A DNA stretch of 64,000 bases, taken from contig QHVH01000044.1 in the NCBI GenBank assembly GCA_003222245.1, positions 1 to 64,000 on the forward strand, in the 5' to 3' direction. The notes beneath the pieces were generated by a model that saw only the letters and a program-made list of their open reading frames with translations, made no database searches and was not told the origin of the DNA. The DNA is from Blastocatellia bacterium AA13. Lineage in GTDB: Bacteria > Acidobacteriota > Blastocatellia > UBA7656. The position numbers and the translations under genes were made by a program. Positions 15,877-26,800 of the stretch are shown here, in pieces; positions within the stretch are counted from its first letter, which is position 1, and every line of letters starts with the position of its first letter.

Positions 15877-16356
15877 ATGGATCACCTCTGGAGTCCCTGG
15901 CGCTATAAATACATCGCATCGGCCGCGCCCAATGCCGGCTGTGTATTCTGCCGCGCGCGCGACGGAAAAGACGATCGCGAGAGCTTCGTAGTCTGGCGCG
16001 GCGCCCAGACCTTCATCATTCTTAATATCTTCCCCTACACAAGCGGACACTTAATGATCGTGCCCTTCGAGCACGAGGCTTCGCTCGCCGCACTGGACGA
16101 GGCAACCACAACGGAGATGATGGAGACGGCTAAGCGCGCGCAAATCGCGATTGTCGCCGAATACAGGCCCGATGGATTCAACATAGGGATGAATCTTGGC
16201 GCGGCGGCCGGCGCGGGTATAGCCGAGCATCTCCATCTTCACGTCGTGCCCCGTTGGACGGGCGATGCCAATTTTGTATCCATCATCGGCGAGACGAGAG
16301 TTCTGCCCGAAGACCTTGTCGTGACTTATGAAAAACTGAAGAAACACTTCGTGTGA
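15877..16356 (+). CDS. HIT-family hydrolase
   Basis: This 159-residue histidine-triad protein has the signature HLHLH at residues 118-122 followed by VVPRW. It also carries the N-terminal CVFC (Cys22, Cys25), which, with histidines further on, forms a structural zinc site in one branch of the family. The opening [13 protein letters not shown] is typical of the branch close to bacterial AP4A phosphorylase-like HIT proteins. HIT proteins act on nucleoside mono- or polyphosphate linkages, and the substrate here cannot be told. The protein is cytosolic. No strong ribosome binding site precedes the ATG. The stop overlaps the ribosome binding region of serS, so the two genes are co-transcribed. Confidence 0.9.
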   Translation: MDHLWSPWRYKYIASAAPNAGCVFCRARDGKDDRESFVVWRGAQTFIILNIFPYTSGHLMIVPFEHEASLAALDEATTTEMMETAKRAQIAIVAEYRPDGFNIGMNLGAAAGAGIAEHLHLHVVPRWTGDANFVSIIGETRVLPEDLVVTYEKLKKHFV

Positions 16357-16364
16357 GGCTGAAT

Positions 16365-17654
16365 ATGCTAGACCTGAACTTCGTACGCGATAATTTCGAC
16401 CTCGTAAGAAAGAAGCTTGAAACAAGAGGCGCGCGAGCGGACGCGCTGGACCGGTTTGCCGAAGTGGACTCGCGGCGCCGCTCGCTCATTCGTGAGCGCG
16501 ATGAAAAAAATGCGCTCAGGAACAGAGAGAGCCAGGAGATCGGCGCTCTCATGAAGGCCGGAGAAAAAGCCGGCGCGGAATCGCGGCGAGCAGCGGTTCG
16601 CGAGCTAGGCGCCGGCATCACCGCGATAGAAGGCGATCTTGCTTCGGCCGAAAACGAGATGTCGGAGTTGTTGACTACTCTGCCGAACCTTCCTGACGAC
16701 AGCGTTCCGGCCGGCGTCGATGAAACGGCCAATATCGAAGTAAAGCGCTCCGGTGAGCCGCCGCGCTTCTCGTTCGAGCCTCGCGATCATGTCGATATCG
16801 GAACGTCGCTCGGCATCCTTGATCTCGAACGCGCCGCGAAGATAACGGGTGCTCGATTCGCGTTTCTGACCGGAGTTGGAGCGCGACTCGAGCGCGCCTT
16901 GATCAACTTCTGCCTCGACGTACAGACGAGCAACGGCTACACCGAAGTGCTTCCCCCTTTCATCGTCAATCGGGGAGCGTTATTCGGAACAGGACAGTTG
17001 CCGAAATTCGAAGAGGACCTGTTCAAGCTCAGCGATGAGCGCGGATATTACCTGATACCGACGTCCGAGGTTCCGCTCACGAATATGTTTTCGCAAGAGA
17101 TTCTCGAAGGGTCGGCTCTCCCGATCAAGATGACCGCTTATACGCCTTGCTTTCGATCCGAAGCCGGAAGCTACGGAAAGGATACGAAAGGCCTCATTCG
17201 GCAGCATCAGTTCGATAAGGTGGAATTGATCAAGCTTACGCGGCCCGAAGACTCCTACGCGGAATTGGAGAGCCTTACGCAGGATGCCGAATCCGTGCTT
17301 GAGCGTCTGGGGCTTGCATACAGACGAGTAGCCCTGTCGACCGGCGACATGGGTTTCTCCGCGGCAAAAACGTATGACCTCGAAGTGTGGCTGCCAAGCC
17401 AGAACACGTATCGCGAAATATCGTCGTGCTCCAATTGTGAAGCGTTTCAAGCACGTCGCGCGCAAATCAGATTCAAGCGCGAGCCAAAATCAAAGCCCGA
17501 ATTCGTTCACACCTTGAATGGTTCCGGACTGGCGATTGGCCGCACGTGGCTCGCAATCCTGGAGAACTTTCAAGATGAAGATGGATCTGTGTTGATGCCT
17601 GAAGCCTTGAGGCCGTATCTCAACGGCTTGGAGCGAATCACAATGCAAAAATGA
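16365..17654 (+). CDS. serS: Seryl-tRNA synthetase
   Basis: This 429-residue class II aminoacyl-tRNA synthetase charges tRNA-Ser. The N-terminal roughly 100 residues form the long antiparallel coiled-coil arm that grips the variable arm of the tRNA. The catalytic core then shows [13 protein letters not shown], the [13 protein letters not shown] segment, motif 2 ([22 protein letters not shown]) and motif 3 ([18 protein letters not shown]). The length is normal. A GTG at 16353 is in frame, but the ATG at 16365 has GAGG six bases upstream and gives the standard [10 protein letters not shown] start. It follows the HIT gene with an eight-base gap after its stop. Confidence 0.97.
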   Translation: MLDLNFVRDNFDLVRKKLETRGARADALDRFAEVDSRRRSLIRERDEKNALRNRESQEIGALMKAGEKAGAESRRAAVRELGAGITAIEGDLASAENEMSELLTTLPNLPDDSVPAGVDETANIEVKRSGEPPRFSFEPRDHVDIGTSLGILDLERAAKITGARFAFLTGVGARLERALINFCLDVQTSNGYTEVLPPFIVNRGALFGTGQLPKFEEDLFKLSDERGYYLIPTSEVPLTNMFSQEILEGSALPIKMTAYTPCFRSEAGSYGKDTKGLIRQHQFDKVELIKLTRPEDSYAELESLTQDAESVLERLGLAYRRVALSTGDMGFSAAKTYDLEVWLPSQNTYREISSCSNCEAFQARRAQIRFKREPKSKPEFVHTLNGSGLAIGRTWLAILENFQDEDGSVLMPEALRPYLNGLERITMQK

Positions 17655-18040
17655 AGGCGATTTCTCGAGATAAAAAAAAGCGAGGCCATCACTAGAGCGC
17701 GCTAAGCTTTGCTCGAGAGGGTCCGTTCTCGATATGCACTTTGTCGGCAAGCAGATTGTCACGCGCTCAAGGGGGTGAGGTCCCCGAGCAACAGTAACGA
17801 GACTGCTAACGTCAGTACATCGGCCGAGCACGACTCTTGATGGCCTCGTTTGGGCAACTCAAAAACAATCAAAGAACCGCGCTTTGATAAGGCAATGACT
17901 GTGCCAACTGCAAGCATATTGTTAAACTGCCTCATTGATTCAGTTGAGCATGAATGCAGGGGGTGCGTGCTCTTAGTGACATTTCAAAGTGACGCTATTA
18001 ATGCGAAGGTATCGTTGATTTGACCGATTGGAGGCCTTAG
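17655..18040. other. Intergenic region with a spaced inverted repeat
   Basis: No gene was recognised in 386 bases. CGAGGCCATCA at 17681-17691 and its reverse complement TGATGGCCTCG at 17838-17848 frame a block of about 168 bases that contains further short complementary segments, for example GGGG/CCCC near 17770-17785. It could be a structured RNA or a decayed small element. It does not match any tRNA, SRP, RNase P or tmRNA pattern I know. GGAGG at 18030-18034 belongs to the next gene. Confidence 0.4.
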
Positions 18041-19492
18041 ATGAGCACGATCATGCATACGAACCGATGTAAGCAAACTCCTCTTCTTATCTTCATCGTG
18101 ATTTTTATCATCGCGATGACCGCGCAACGCCTTGCACGCAGCGCCTCGATTCAGAAGGATGGTCCTGATTTCACTGCTGCCAGAGATGAAGCAGCCCAGA
18201 TCCTCTCGGGCTTTATCAAAGTAGATACCACGAACCCTCCCGGCAATGAGACAAAAGGGGCCCAGTATCTGAAAGGGATTCTCGATCGCGAAGGGATCGC
18301 CTCCGAGATCTTCGAGCTCGAACCGGGCCGCGGCAATATCGTCGCGCGGTTGAAGGGCTCCGGGAAAAAGAAGCCGCTGCTCCTGATGGGTCATATCGAT
18401 ACCGTCGGCATAGAAAAAGAGAAATGGACGTTCGATCCTCTGGGCGGCTTCATCAAAGATGGATACGTCTATGGCCGGGGGGCGTCGGATGACAAGGGGA
18501 TGGCCAGCGCCTGCCTGGAAGTGTTCCTGCTGCTGCACAGACAGAAAGTATCACTCGATCGCGACGTTATTTTTCTGGCTGAAGCGGGCGAAGAAGGAAC
18601 CAGCCGCGTCGGAATCGACTTCATGGTTGAAAAGCACTGGGACGCGATCGAGTGCGAGTATGCATTAAACGAAGGCGGCGAGATACACGAGACAGGCGGC
18701 AAGGTTCAATACGTGGGAGTGGCCACAACCGAAAAAGTCTCTCGTGGAATGCGTCTGGTAGCGCATGGAACGAGCGGCCACGGATCGATGCCGCGCTCCG
18801 ACAACGCAATCACCCATCTTGCCGCCGCGGTTGCAAAGGTGGGCGCCTGGCATGTTCCGATGCGTCTTAACGAGACGACTCGAACATTCTTTTCACGCCT
18901 GGCCGCGGTGAGCACGCCTGAAGACCAATACCTCTTCACCCATCTCGAAGATCCAAAAGCGACCGACTCGGTACAGGAAAAGATCAGGGCAAAGAGCATC
19001 AAGTACAACTCGATGCTCAGGACTTCGATTGTTCCCACGATCATCAAAGGCGGATTCCGCAGCAATGTGATACCGGGCGACGCGGAATGTACCCTTGACG
19101 TAAGGGCCGTGCCCGACGAAGACATACCGGCGCTGATCGAATCGCTGCGCCGCTTGATCAACGATCCAGCCGTCGAAATCGTGCCGCCTTCAGGACGCGG
19201 CCGTCCAAGCACGCCTCCGTCGGGCTTGAAGACCGAATTATTCGAAGCGCTCGAGCGATCTCAGCGCAGCGTTTTTCCGGGAGTTGTAACTCTTCCGCTC
19301 ATGTTGACCGGCGCAACCGACTCCGCCCAGCTTCGCGCGAAGGGTGTCCAGGCATATGGATTGGGCAGCGTTGTGAGCGACCGCGAGCTCGCCGCCATTC
19401 ACGGCAATGACGAACGGCTGTCCGTGAGTGGATTGGGCAAGTTTGTAGAATTCATCTACAAAGCGGTAGTCGATGTTGCGAGATCTAAATAG
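18041..19492 (+). CDS. M20-family metallohydrolase, exported
   Basis: This 483-residue M20/M25/M40 peptidase or deacylase has an N-terminal hydrophobic segment (about residues 13-30) that serves as signal peptide or anchor. The two-zinc site is complete: His118 and Asp120 in LLLMGHIDTVG, Asp150 in YGRGASDDKG, and Glu184/Glu185 in EAGEEGTS. A lid domain contains HGTSGHGSMPRSDNA with the conserved dimer-site histidine. It probably removes amino acids from peptides or amides outside the cytoplasm; the substrate is unknown. GGAGG at 18030-18034, six bases before the ATG, fixes the start. The last 20 bases overlap the longest NAD kinase frame, so the pair is likely transcribed together. Confidence 0.88.
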   Translation: MSTIMHTNRCKQTPLLIFIVIFIIAMTAQRLARSASIQKDGPDFTAARDEAAQILSGFIKVDTTNPPGNETKGAQYLKGILDREGIASEIFELEPGRGNIVARLKGSGKKKPLLLMGHIDTVGIEKEKWTFDPLGGFIKDGYVYGRGASDDKGMASACLEVFLLLHRQKVSLDRDVIFLAEAGEEGTSRVGIDFMVEKHWDAIECEYALNEGGEIHETGGKVQYVGVATTEKVSRGMRLVAHGTSGHGSMPRSDNAITHLAAAVAKVGAWHVPMRLNETTRTFFSRLAAVSTPEDQYLFTHLEDPKATDSVQEKIRAKSIKYNSMLRTSIVPTIIKGGFRSNVIPGDAECTLDVRAVPDEDIPALIESLRRLINDPAVEIVPPSGRGRPSTPPSGLKTELFEALERSQRSVFPGVVTLPLMLTGATDSAQLRAKGVQAYGLGSVVSDRELAAIHGNDERLSVSGLGKFVEFIYKAVVDVARSK

Positions 19493-20465
19493 AGGTCCAA
19501 ATTTATTGAATGCCGCGAAAACGGCTGGTTTGACACTCTATCGGCGCGCTGCCTACAATCGAGCGAAACGCGAAGCGAAGAGCAGGATTCAATTGGTGAA
19601 GCAACGACCTCCCGACCGCATTGGAATAATCATCAAACCGAATGAGCCGCGCGCGAAGATGCTGGCGGCGCGCATTGCCGATTGGGCGAGCGCTGCCGGC
19701 GTTGCCGTTCTCGTGGACGACCGCGTAGCTGGAAGCCTGGCTAAAGAACTATGCGCTCCCAGCGCCGAGATAGCCGAGAAGAGCGATGTTTTGGTCGTGC
19801 TTGGCGGAGACGGTACGATGATCGGAGCCGCTCGGTTGGTCGCGGGCCGCGACACACCGGTTCTCGGAGTCAATCTCGGATCGCTCGGTTATCTTACCGA
19901 ATTCGCGGTTGAAGAAACGATTCCAGCATTGGAGTTGCTGACAAAAGGCGACTACGAAGTAGAGAGCAGGGTCATGCTCGACTGGACGGTCATACGAGGC
20001 GCAACTACAGCCGGGGAAGGCTCGGCGGTAAATGACGTCGTGGTCAACAACGGCACATTGGCGCGCGTGTTCGAGATAGACTGCTCGATCGGAGATAATT
20101 ACGTAACCACATATCGCGGAGACGGCTTGATAGTAGCCACGCCGACCGGTTCCACCGCCTACAATCTTTCCGCTGGAGGCCCGATCATTCACCCCAACAC
20201 GAAGGCAATTGCCATAGCGCCGATTTGTCCTCACACTCTTACCAATCGCCCGATCGTATTACCGGACTCTTCCGAAATAACGCTCGAGCCCAAGCCTCAC
20301 AATCAAGAGGTCAGGCTGACCGCGGATGGTCAGGCCGGATTGCCGCTGGCCGCGGGTGATCGCGTGCTGATCAAGAAGAGCAGCCGCACCTTCAACATTA
20401 TTCGTCCTCCAAGCAAAGAATATTTTCAAATCCTGCGCGACAAACTCAAGTGGAGCGGCCGTTGA
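19473..20465 (+). CDS. nadK: NAD kinase
   Basis: This enzyme phosphorylates NAD to NADP in the cytosol. The family motifs are complete: GGDGTM (substrate and catalytic aspartate) after VLVVLGGDGT, the NxE-type region NLGSLGYLTEF, and the long signature ending PTGSTAYNLSAGGP. With the ATG at 19473 the protein has 330 residues, of which about 40 precede the usual first strand (IGIIIKPN). This makes a GTG at 19596 or TTG at 19593, with AGGA some nine bases upstream, a serious alternative that gives the usual length of about 290. The gene overlaps or abuts the M20 gene and is followed closely by the rhomboid gene. Confidence 0.93.
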   Translation: MLRDLNRGPNLLNAAKTAGLTLYRRAAYNRAKREAKSRIQLVKQRPPDRIGIIIKPNEPRAKMLAARIADWASAAGVAVLVDDRVAGSLAKELCAPSAEIAEKSDVLVVLGGDGTMIGAARLVAGRDTPVLGVNLGSLGYLTEFAVEETIPALELLTKGDYEVESRVMLDWTVIRGATTAGEGSAVNDVVVNNGTLARVFEIDCSIGDNYVTTYRGDGLIVATPTGSTAYNLSAGGPIIHPNTKAIAIAPICPHTLTNRPIVLPDSSEITLEPKPHNQEVRLTADGQAGLPLAAGDRVLIKKSSRTFNIIRPPSKEYFQILRDKLKWSGR

Positions 20466-20486
20466 TCGAGCCCGGATCACATATTT

Positions 20487-21233
20487 ATGCTTATCCCGAT
20501 TAGCGACGATAACAGCGACAGAATATCGACTCCCTATATCGTCTATTTCCTGATCGCCGTAAACGTAGTCGTCTTTTTGCTCGAGATCTCGGGGGGCTCC
20601 GCCTTCATCGCAGGCTATTCCGTGATCCCCTACGAAATCACTCATGGAGTCGACCTGGTGACATCCGGCAGACTGCGTGCCGGCGAAATGCTTCAAGCCC
20701 CCGGTCCCAGTCCGATTTATCTCACGCTGATCAGCGCGATGTTCATGCATGGCGGCTTCATGCACATTGCCGGAAACATGCTCTATCTTTGGATTTTCGG
20801 CGACAACGTTGAAGACGATTTCGGGCATTTTAAATTTTTGATTTTCTATCTGGTCTGCGGGCTGACCGCATCATTTTCTCAGATAGCAGTCGATCCCAAT
20901 TCTATGATTCCGTCGCTTGGTGCATCCGGAGCTATTGCGGGCGTGCTCGGGGCTTATCTGATAATGTTTCCTCGCAACCGCGTCCGCTGCATTCTTCCGC
21001 TGGGATTTATCTGGACCACGATCGAGCTGCCCGCAATAGCGGTGCTGGGATTTTGGATAGTCCTTCAAGTAATAAGCCAGTACACCGCGTTCAGCCATAC
21101 AGCCCAGCGAAGCGGCGGAGTTGCTTACATGGCCCACATTGGAGGGTTCGCGGCGGGCATCGTCCTCACTTTTGTATTTCGGAGCCGGCGGCCTCCGCGT
21201 TTTCGCACAGCGAGTTATTACGAGGATGATTAA
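20487..21233 (+). CDS. Rhomboid-family intramembrane serine protease
   Basis: This 248-residue polytopic protein has about six or seven membrane segments. The catalytic dyad is visible: Ser147 in GASGAIAGVLGAY and His217 in AHIGGFAAG. The substrate-gate motif HGGFMHIAGNMLYLWIFG (residues 88-105) is characteristic of bacterial rhomboids. It cleaves membrane proteins within or near the bilayer; no substrate can be inferred. It starts 21 bases after nadK and overlaps the next ABC ATPase gene by eight bases, which indicates one transcript for nadK, rhomboid and the ABC pair. Confidence 0.92.
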   Translation: MLIPISDDNSDRISTPYIVYFLIAVNVVVFLLEISGGSAFIAGYSVIPYEITHGVDLVTSGRLRAGEMLQAPGPSPIYLTLISAMFMHGGFMHIAGNMLYLWIFGDNVEDDFGHFKFLIFYLVCGLTASFSQIAVDPNSMIPSLGASGAIAGVLGAYLIMFPRNRVRCILPLGFIWTTIELPAIAVLGFWIVLQVISQYTAFSHTAQRSGGVAYMAHIGGFAAGIVLTFVFRSRRPPRFRTASYYEDD

Positions 21234-21996
21234 ACTCGAGAACCTCACCAAAGATTACGGAACACATCGCGCGGTCGGCGGCGTGAACCTTGAAGTGCCC
21301 TCGGGACAGCTCATCGGCTATCTGGGTCCGAACGGCGCCGGAAAATCCACCACGGTAAAGATGCTGACCGGAATGATGGCTCCGACGAGCGGGCGCGCTG
21401 AAGTCTGCGGATTCGACACGATGCGCGAGAACATCGAGGTCAAGCGAATCATCGGATACGTTCCAGAATCGGGCGCGGTGTACGAGACGCTGACCGGGCG
21501 CGAGTATCTTGAAATGGTCGGACGCCTCTACGGTCTCAAGGAGAAGCTGATCCAGGAGCGCGTAGAAAAATTCGGCGATTTCTTCGAGCTTGGGGAGGAT
21601 ACGCTCGGCGGAATGCAGCTCTCGGCATATTCGAAAGGGATGAAACAGAAGATCGTCATCTCGGCGGCGCTGATTCACAATCCCCGGGTGATCTTCTTCG
21701 ATGAACCGCTCAACGGGCTCGACGCAAGCACGCAATTGATGTTCAAGACGCTGATCAAGAACCTGGCGGCCGAGGGAAAGACGATCTTTTACTGCTCGCA
21801 CGTGCTGGACGTTGTTGAAAGGACCTGCGAGCGCATAGTGATCATCGATCACGGCGTCGTTGTCGCGGATGGAACGCTCGTAGAACTGCAAGCTTTAAGC
21901 GGCGAAGGATCGCTGGAACAGATTTTCAACAAGCTGACATCCCACCTGAATGTGGAGGAGCGCGCGGAAGAGTTCTCAAGGAGTTTTGGCTTCTAA
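21226..21996 (+). CDS. ABC transporter ATP-binding protein
   Basis: This 256-residue ATPase has all nucleotide-binding motifs in order: Walker A GPNGAGKST near residues 33-41, the signature-type segment LSAYSKGMKQK, Walker B RVIFFDEP, the D-loop LNGLD and the switch histidine in CSHVLD. The MIKLENLTKDYGTHRAV opening and the CcmA/NatA-like pattern place it with ABC-2-type exporters. An in-frame upstream start at 21121 would lie inside the rhomboid gene and add nothing homologous. The ATG at 21226 overlaps the rhomboid stop by eight bases, with GAGG immediately before it. Its partner permease follows 26 bases downstream. Confidence 0.93.
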   Translation: MIKLENLTKDYGTHRAVGGVNLEVPSGQLIGYLGPNGAGKSTTVKMLTGMMAPTSGRAEVCGFDTMRENIEVKRIIGYVPESGAVYETLTGREYLEMVGRLYGLKEKLIQERVEKFGDFFELGEDTLGGMQLSAYSKGMKQKIVISAALIHNPRVIFFDEPLNGLDASTQLMFKTLIKNLAAEGKTIFYCSHVLDVVERTCERIVIIDHGVVVADGTLVELQALSGEGSLEQIFNKLTSHLNVEERAEEFSRSFGF

Positions 21997-22022
21997 CCGC
22001 CCCGTTCTCGCCTGTGTTATTC

Positions 22023-23726
22023 ATGTATTCGCTGATGAGAAAACCTCTCGAACGTCTCGGCGTCGACACTCCTCAGTTAGTTACGCTGCTCGGTGTTTAT
22101 CTAAAGCAAGACTTCAGGCGCCAGGGCAGCACCTTGCGCTTTGGAAAAACCGAGGCCGTGATCGGCAACAAGGCGGTTCTGTTTCTCTCGGGCGTCTACA
22201 TTTTCATGGGCCTCGTTATAGGCATCGCGGACGTAACGATGCAAATCGATGTATTCGGCTACTGCGTGATCCTGCTCAGCTTCACAATGTTTGTCACCGC
22301 TCTTTCCGTGATTGCCGAATCGAGCAACGTCATCTTCAACGACACCGAAATAGACGTGATCGGTCATATGCCCGTCAATGATCGGACCTTGTTTCTGGCA
22401 AAAGGATTGAGCCTTCTTGCCTTCTCTCTCGTGATCGGACTCTCTTTCAACTTGTTTCCATCGGTGTTAGGGATATGGGCAGTGAGATCGGGCCTGCTCT
22501 TCTGCATCATTCATCCGATCACCGCCGTTCTGGTGTCGGTTTTCGCGACGTCATTGGCGCTCGTGAGTTACGGCGTTCTTATGAGGCTTGCCGGCAAAGA
22601 GCGGTTTGACAGCATCGTGACCTACAGCCAGATCGTGCTCACCCTCATTTTCATGTTTGGCTATCAGATAATGCCGCGCCTGCTTGGCGCGACCGGGCTC
22701 TCCATCTCGAGCGATATTCGATGGTTTCATCTGTTGTATCCGCCGGCGTGGTACGCGGGATTGACTATGTCGGTACTTGGACACGCTTCGCCGATCGTGC
22801 TCGCGCTTGCCGCATGCGGACTCTTCGCGGTAACCGCGCTCGCGTATGCGGCGGTTCGAAAAGTGAGCACCGGTTATTCGGCGTCTCTGTCGAAGCTCAC
22901 ATACGATTCGACAAAGGAGCGGACCAATCAAAATAAGCGGCGACACGAGGGAATCCATAGCGAACGAAGCATCGTTACCCTTCTGAAAAATCTTCTGCTG
23001 AGAAAACCCGTAGAGCGGGCCGTATTCAGCCTCGTCACCGCCTACTTCACGCGCAATCGCGAGATTAAGATCAGGGTCTATCCGACGCTCTCCTACTTCA
23101 TAGTGTTTCCGTTGATGGGAGCCTTTTCCGAAAAGCTAAACGGCGCGATGTCGACTTTCTGGATACTGATGGGAGCGGCGATGGTTCCACTCGTCGGGCT
23201 GACTGCAATAGAGGCGCTCGCGTTTTGTGAGCATTATCCCGCGGCTCACATCTTTCGCATTACGCCTGTCGCGCATCTTGGCGAGATTCATAGCGGCTTA
23301 CGTAAAGCCGCCGCTATCTGCACGGTGCTCCCTTGCTTCGGAATAATCCTGATTCTTTTTTGGGTCGTCTTTCATTCCTGGATAACCGCGGTGTTGTTGA
23401 TCATTCCATGGCTGGCGGTGACTCCGACCATTCTGATGCTTCCATTCTTCTTCAAAGAGGTAATTCCGCTCGCGAAGAGATATCGTAAGGGCGAGCAGTC
23501 TGCTCGAATCCAGGTTCTCGCGCTGCTTTCATTCATAATTCTCGGCACTCTTGTAGGGCTGCAGACGGCGGCATTCAGATCTACGTTTCCGTACTGGATC
23601 TTTGTAGTAACCAGCGTAATCGTATCTCCAATCTCTTACCTCGCGGCTCGGGGCCTTAGCAGAGAATCGCGCCCGCTTATCCCGTCCGAGTCGTCGCTCG
23701 ACTCTGACGCTCAGATTCAGGGATGA
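22023..23726 (+). CDS. ABC transporter permease (multi-spanning)
   Basis: This is a large hydrophobic protein of 567 residues with about ten to twelve predicted membrane segments in two clusters, separated by a charged loop near residues 290-330 (STKERTNQNKRRHEG). It has no nucleotide-binding motif. Its position right behind the ATPase makes it the membrane half of an ABC exporter; the cargo is unknown. A GTG at 22014 is in frame three codons upstream, and neither start has a clear ribosome binding site. A bidirectional terminator follows, shared with the convergent TonB-type receptor gene. Confidence 0.78.
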   Translation: MYSLMRKPLERLGVDTPQLVTLLGVYLKQDFRRQGSTLRFGKTEAVIGNKAVLFLSGVYIFMGLVIGIADVTMQIDVFGYCVILLSFTMFVTALSVIAESSNVIFNDTEIDVIGHMPVNDRTLFLAKGLSLLAFSLVIGLSFNLFPSVLGIWAVRSGLLFCIIHPITAVLVSVFATSLALVSYGVLMRLAGKERFDSIVTYSQIVLTLIFMFGYQIMPRLLGATGLSISSDIRWFHLLYPPAWYAGLTMSVLGHASPIVLALAACGLFAVTALAYAAVRKVSTGYSASLSKLTYDSTKERTNQNKRRHEGIHSERSIVTLLKNLLLRKPVERAVFSLVTAYFTRNREIKIRVYPTLSYFIVFPLMGAFSEKLNGAMSTFWILMGAAMVPLVGLTAIEALAFCEHYPAAHIFRITPVAHLGEIHSGLRKAAAICTVLPCFGIILILFWVVFHSWITAVLLIIPWLAVTPTILMLPFFFKEVIPLAKRYRKGEQSARIQVLALLSFIILGTLVGLQTAAFRSTFPYWIFVVTSVIVSPISYLAARGLSRESRPLIPSESSLDSDAQIQG

Positions 23727-23775
23727 GGCTGTTGATCGACTCGGGTAGGAAGAACGCATAGTCCTTCACCGACTA

Positions 23776-23805
23776 AAAAAGGCGGGCATTTCGTCCCGCC
23801 TTTAA
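23776..23805. terminator. Bidirectional intrinsic terminator
   Basis: AAAGGCGGG at 23778-23786 pairs with CCCGCCTTT at 23795-23803 around an eight-base loop. It is flanked by an A run on the left and T on the right. It lies between the convergent permease (+) and TonB-type receptor (-) genes and can serve both. Confidence 0.85.
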
Positions 23806-23827
23806 CTCATCAATCATAAGAAACAAA

Positions 23828-26800
23828 CTACCATCTGAATCTCGCCGAAAGCTGCACCGTGCGAGCGAGATCGGTACCCGTCGGATCGCCCAGCCCGCCG
23901 AACACCCGTCTCTGTAGGTCCTTGCTCACTTTTCCATGTTTGAGATCCTGAATCGTGAGAGCACGGCCGTCCGATCCGATGTAGCGGCCTGTCTGCGCGT
24001 TCAAACATACGCGACAGTTTGGATCGGTAGATACCGGCATCGTATTAACCGTATCCAGCCCATTGAACAGGATGAAGAGAGGCTTATTGAAGATGTTGAA
24101 AACATCCGCCTTCAATTCGACCCTTATGCTTTCGTGAATCTTGAAAGCCTTGGTGAACGACAGGTCGAATCGATAATACGGATCGCCCTGCCCGCCATTG
24201 CGAACCAGATCCCCATTCACGAATTGAAAATCTACGGTATCGCCCGTGAAGGTATCAACGGCGCCGAGCGGGCTCGCTCCACCCGGGGCAAGAAACGTCG
24301 TCTGCGGGCAGTGACACGCGGCGCTGCCGTTTGGACCTACAAGCAGGTTCGTACCGGCTCCGCCATTAGCTATGTTGGTAGCAACCAGCGTCCCGTCGGG
24401 TAACACGTTCGGGCGCTGTTGAGTCTCCGAGCCAATGCCGGGGAAAAAAGCGTTCGCGAACGGAGCGTCGCCCGTCGAAACCGGATAGGGCCTTCCGGAT
24501 TGAATGGTTCCGATTACTCCGATAGTCCAGTTGTTCACGACGTGCTTTAAAAAACCGGCGGAAGAAGCGCTGGCGGTCTCGAACACCGCTCCGAAGTTTG
24601 CCTGATGCCTTGTGTCGCTCTGGGCAAGCGCTCGATCGGCTCGGATGTTACTAGGATCGCCAGGCTCCGAAAGCCCGAAGAAGTCTTCCGAAGAAGAGAG
24701 CTGCTTCGAGAGCACGTAGCCGGCCTGGAACTGGAAATGATGTGACATGCGCTTCGTCGCGTTTAGGAGCAGGCCGTGATACGCCGAGGTGCGCGAGTTC
24801 TCGTTGGTGCGAATCGCCGTAAATCGAGGATCGGGCCGAGGCCCAAAATAGAAGAAGCCCGGATGGGCCGGATCGGGATTGATCGTTGGGAAGTTGGTAT
24901 CACGCTCGCCAAACAACCCGAACCCGAGCACGCTGAGATAACCGACGTCAACCACCATTGTCGTGCCGATCTGTCGAGTCACCGTGAGATTGAAATGCCT
25001 GGTCTCAGGATTCTTGAGATCGGGTGAGATCGGGCGAATGCGGCCAAATTCATTTGGCCTCCTGAGCGATGATAATAAACTGTCGGGCGGCCGGCCGGGG
25101 AAAAACGATAGAACCGCCGGATTGACGAACGTTGTTGTGAAGAGATTGACGCCGTCGAAATTCAACGAATCCAGGACGACGTTGAGATATGCGAGCTCCG
25201 TGACTTCGGCCGCTGAAGCCCGAATCACGCTTCTGCTCTGATCTCCGAACAGAGTATGCAGGAAGCCGCTCTTGAAATTCGGGCTCCATGCTATTCCGAT
25301 TCTCGGCTGCAGGTTGTTGTGATCCGACGAGCAGGCAGGAATGATTCCATTGCCCTGGCTGCAATCGCTGCCATTGACCGCCGGTCCTGTCCCGCCTCTG
25401 AACGCTCCGTTCTCGAGATCGTACCTGACGCCGTAGTTGAGCGTCAGATTCGGTTTGATCTTCCAGGTGTCTTGAGCATAGAGACCATAGATGTTATCGG
25501 CTGCCCGGACCTTTGCCGGACCGATTCCGATCGTCAGTGACGACGGCGGTCCCTGATTCGGGAACGCATGGAATCCCTGATACAGCCCAAAGGCAAATTG
25601 GGTGAACAGCGAATTGTACGGGAAGCGGCTTATGTTCAAGCCGGTCTTCAGAGTATGTGCTCCGTGGTTCCAGGAAAAGTTATCTACATACTGGTAGCGG
25701 TTTTGATCCGCGCCCTGCGGACAACAGAACGCTGCTCCAAAGTAAAAATTGGGACCCTGCTGCCCGGGCTGGTCCGTCTTCGTTGGAGTCGAGCTGAGAA
25801 ATCGATGCCAGAAGAATCGCGCTTCATTCACCGTGTGCAGGGTCGGTGTTGAAGTTATTCCGATGTTCAGCGTGTGATCGTGAATCACTTGAGCGACCAG
25901 CGATTCAGGAGATGCGGTCGGCGCAATCTGGAGAAGCAGATTGTCCGTGAGATCTCGCTGAAGGTTGAACCGGGCCGAGATTCGGTTGTTCGCATTGAGT
26001 TGATGATCGACTTTGGTCGACCAGAGGATCTCCTTGGTCGGCTGCGTAATCGATAACGAGCCGGTCGGCGGCACCAACTGGAGAGGAATGCCCTGCCGCA
26101 CCTGCTCGTAGGTAGTGAACCAGAAAGTTCGGTCCTTTATTAATGGACCGCCCGCGGTGAAACCGCCTTCATACTTGTGGAAAGGCGCTCGTCTGAAGTT
26201 TGCATCGTCGCTGAGATTGTAAAAGAACGTCGAAGCGGTCAGATTCCGGCCGCGAGTATAGTAGTGGGCGTCGCCGTGGAAACCATTCGTTCCGGACTTT
26301 GTGATCACGTTCAGGATCACGCCGCCCGCCTGCCCAAACTCAGCGTTGTAATTGTTGGTCAGGACCTGAAACTCCTTTACCTCTTCAACAGAAGCGCCAA
26401 GCGCATCGCGCGTCGATACGACCTGATCGGAGATCGTGCCTCCGTCGACGTTGACCTGTATGCCCCGGTTGTTGACCGCCCCTGGACCAATCAAGTCGCT
26501 CGAGACGCTGGTAAGGTCGTACTTCACACCCGGTGCAATTACCGCAAGCCCAGCATAGTCGTTGGCGAAGCCTCCAACTCCATTGAAGCTTGTTGTCGTC
26601 GGAAGCGTTGCGACTTGCTTCTCGTCGATGACGCTCGATACTTCCGTCTTGTTAGTTTCAACAAGAGGCGCGGCTGCCGTAATATCCACGGTCTCCGATG
26701 TCCCGGTGACCGCCAGATTGAAGTTGACGTCCCGCTGCTCGCCAACTTGCAATCTCACCGCTTTTACTTCTTTCTTGCCGAACCCTTTGGCTTCGACCCG

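Noticed and set aside
17655-18040. tRNA or other standard RNA gene after serS
   Set aside because: No cloverleaf with a TTCGA-type T arm and matching acceptor stem could be drawn, and no known RNA family signature was recognised.
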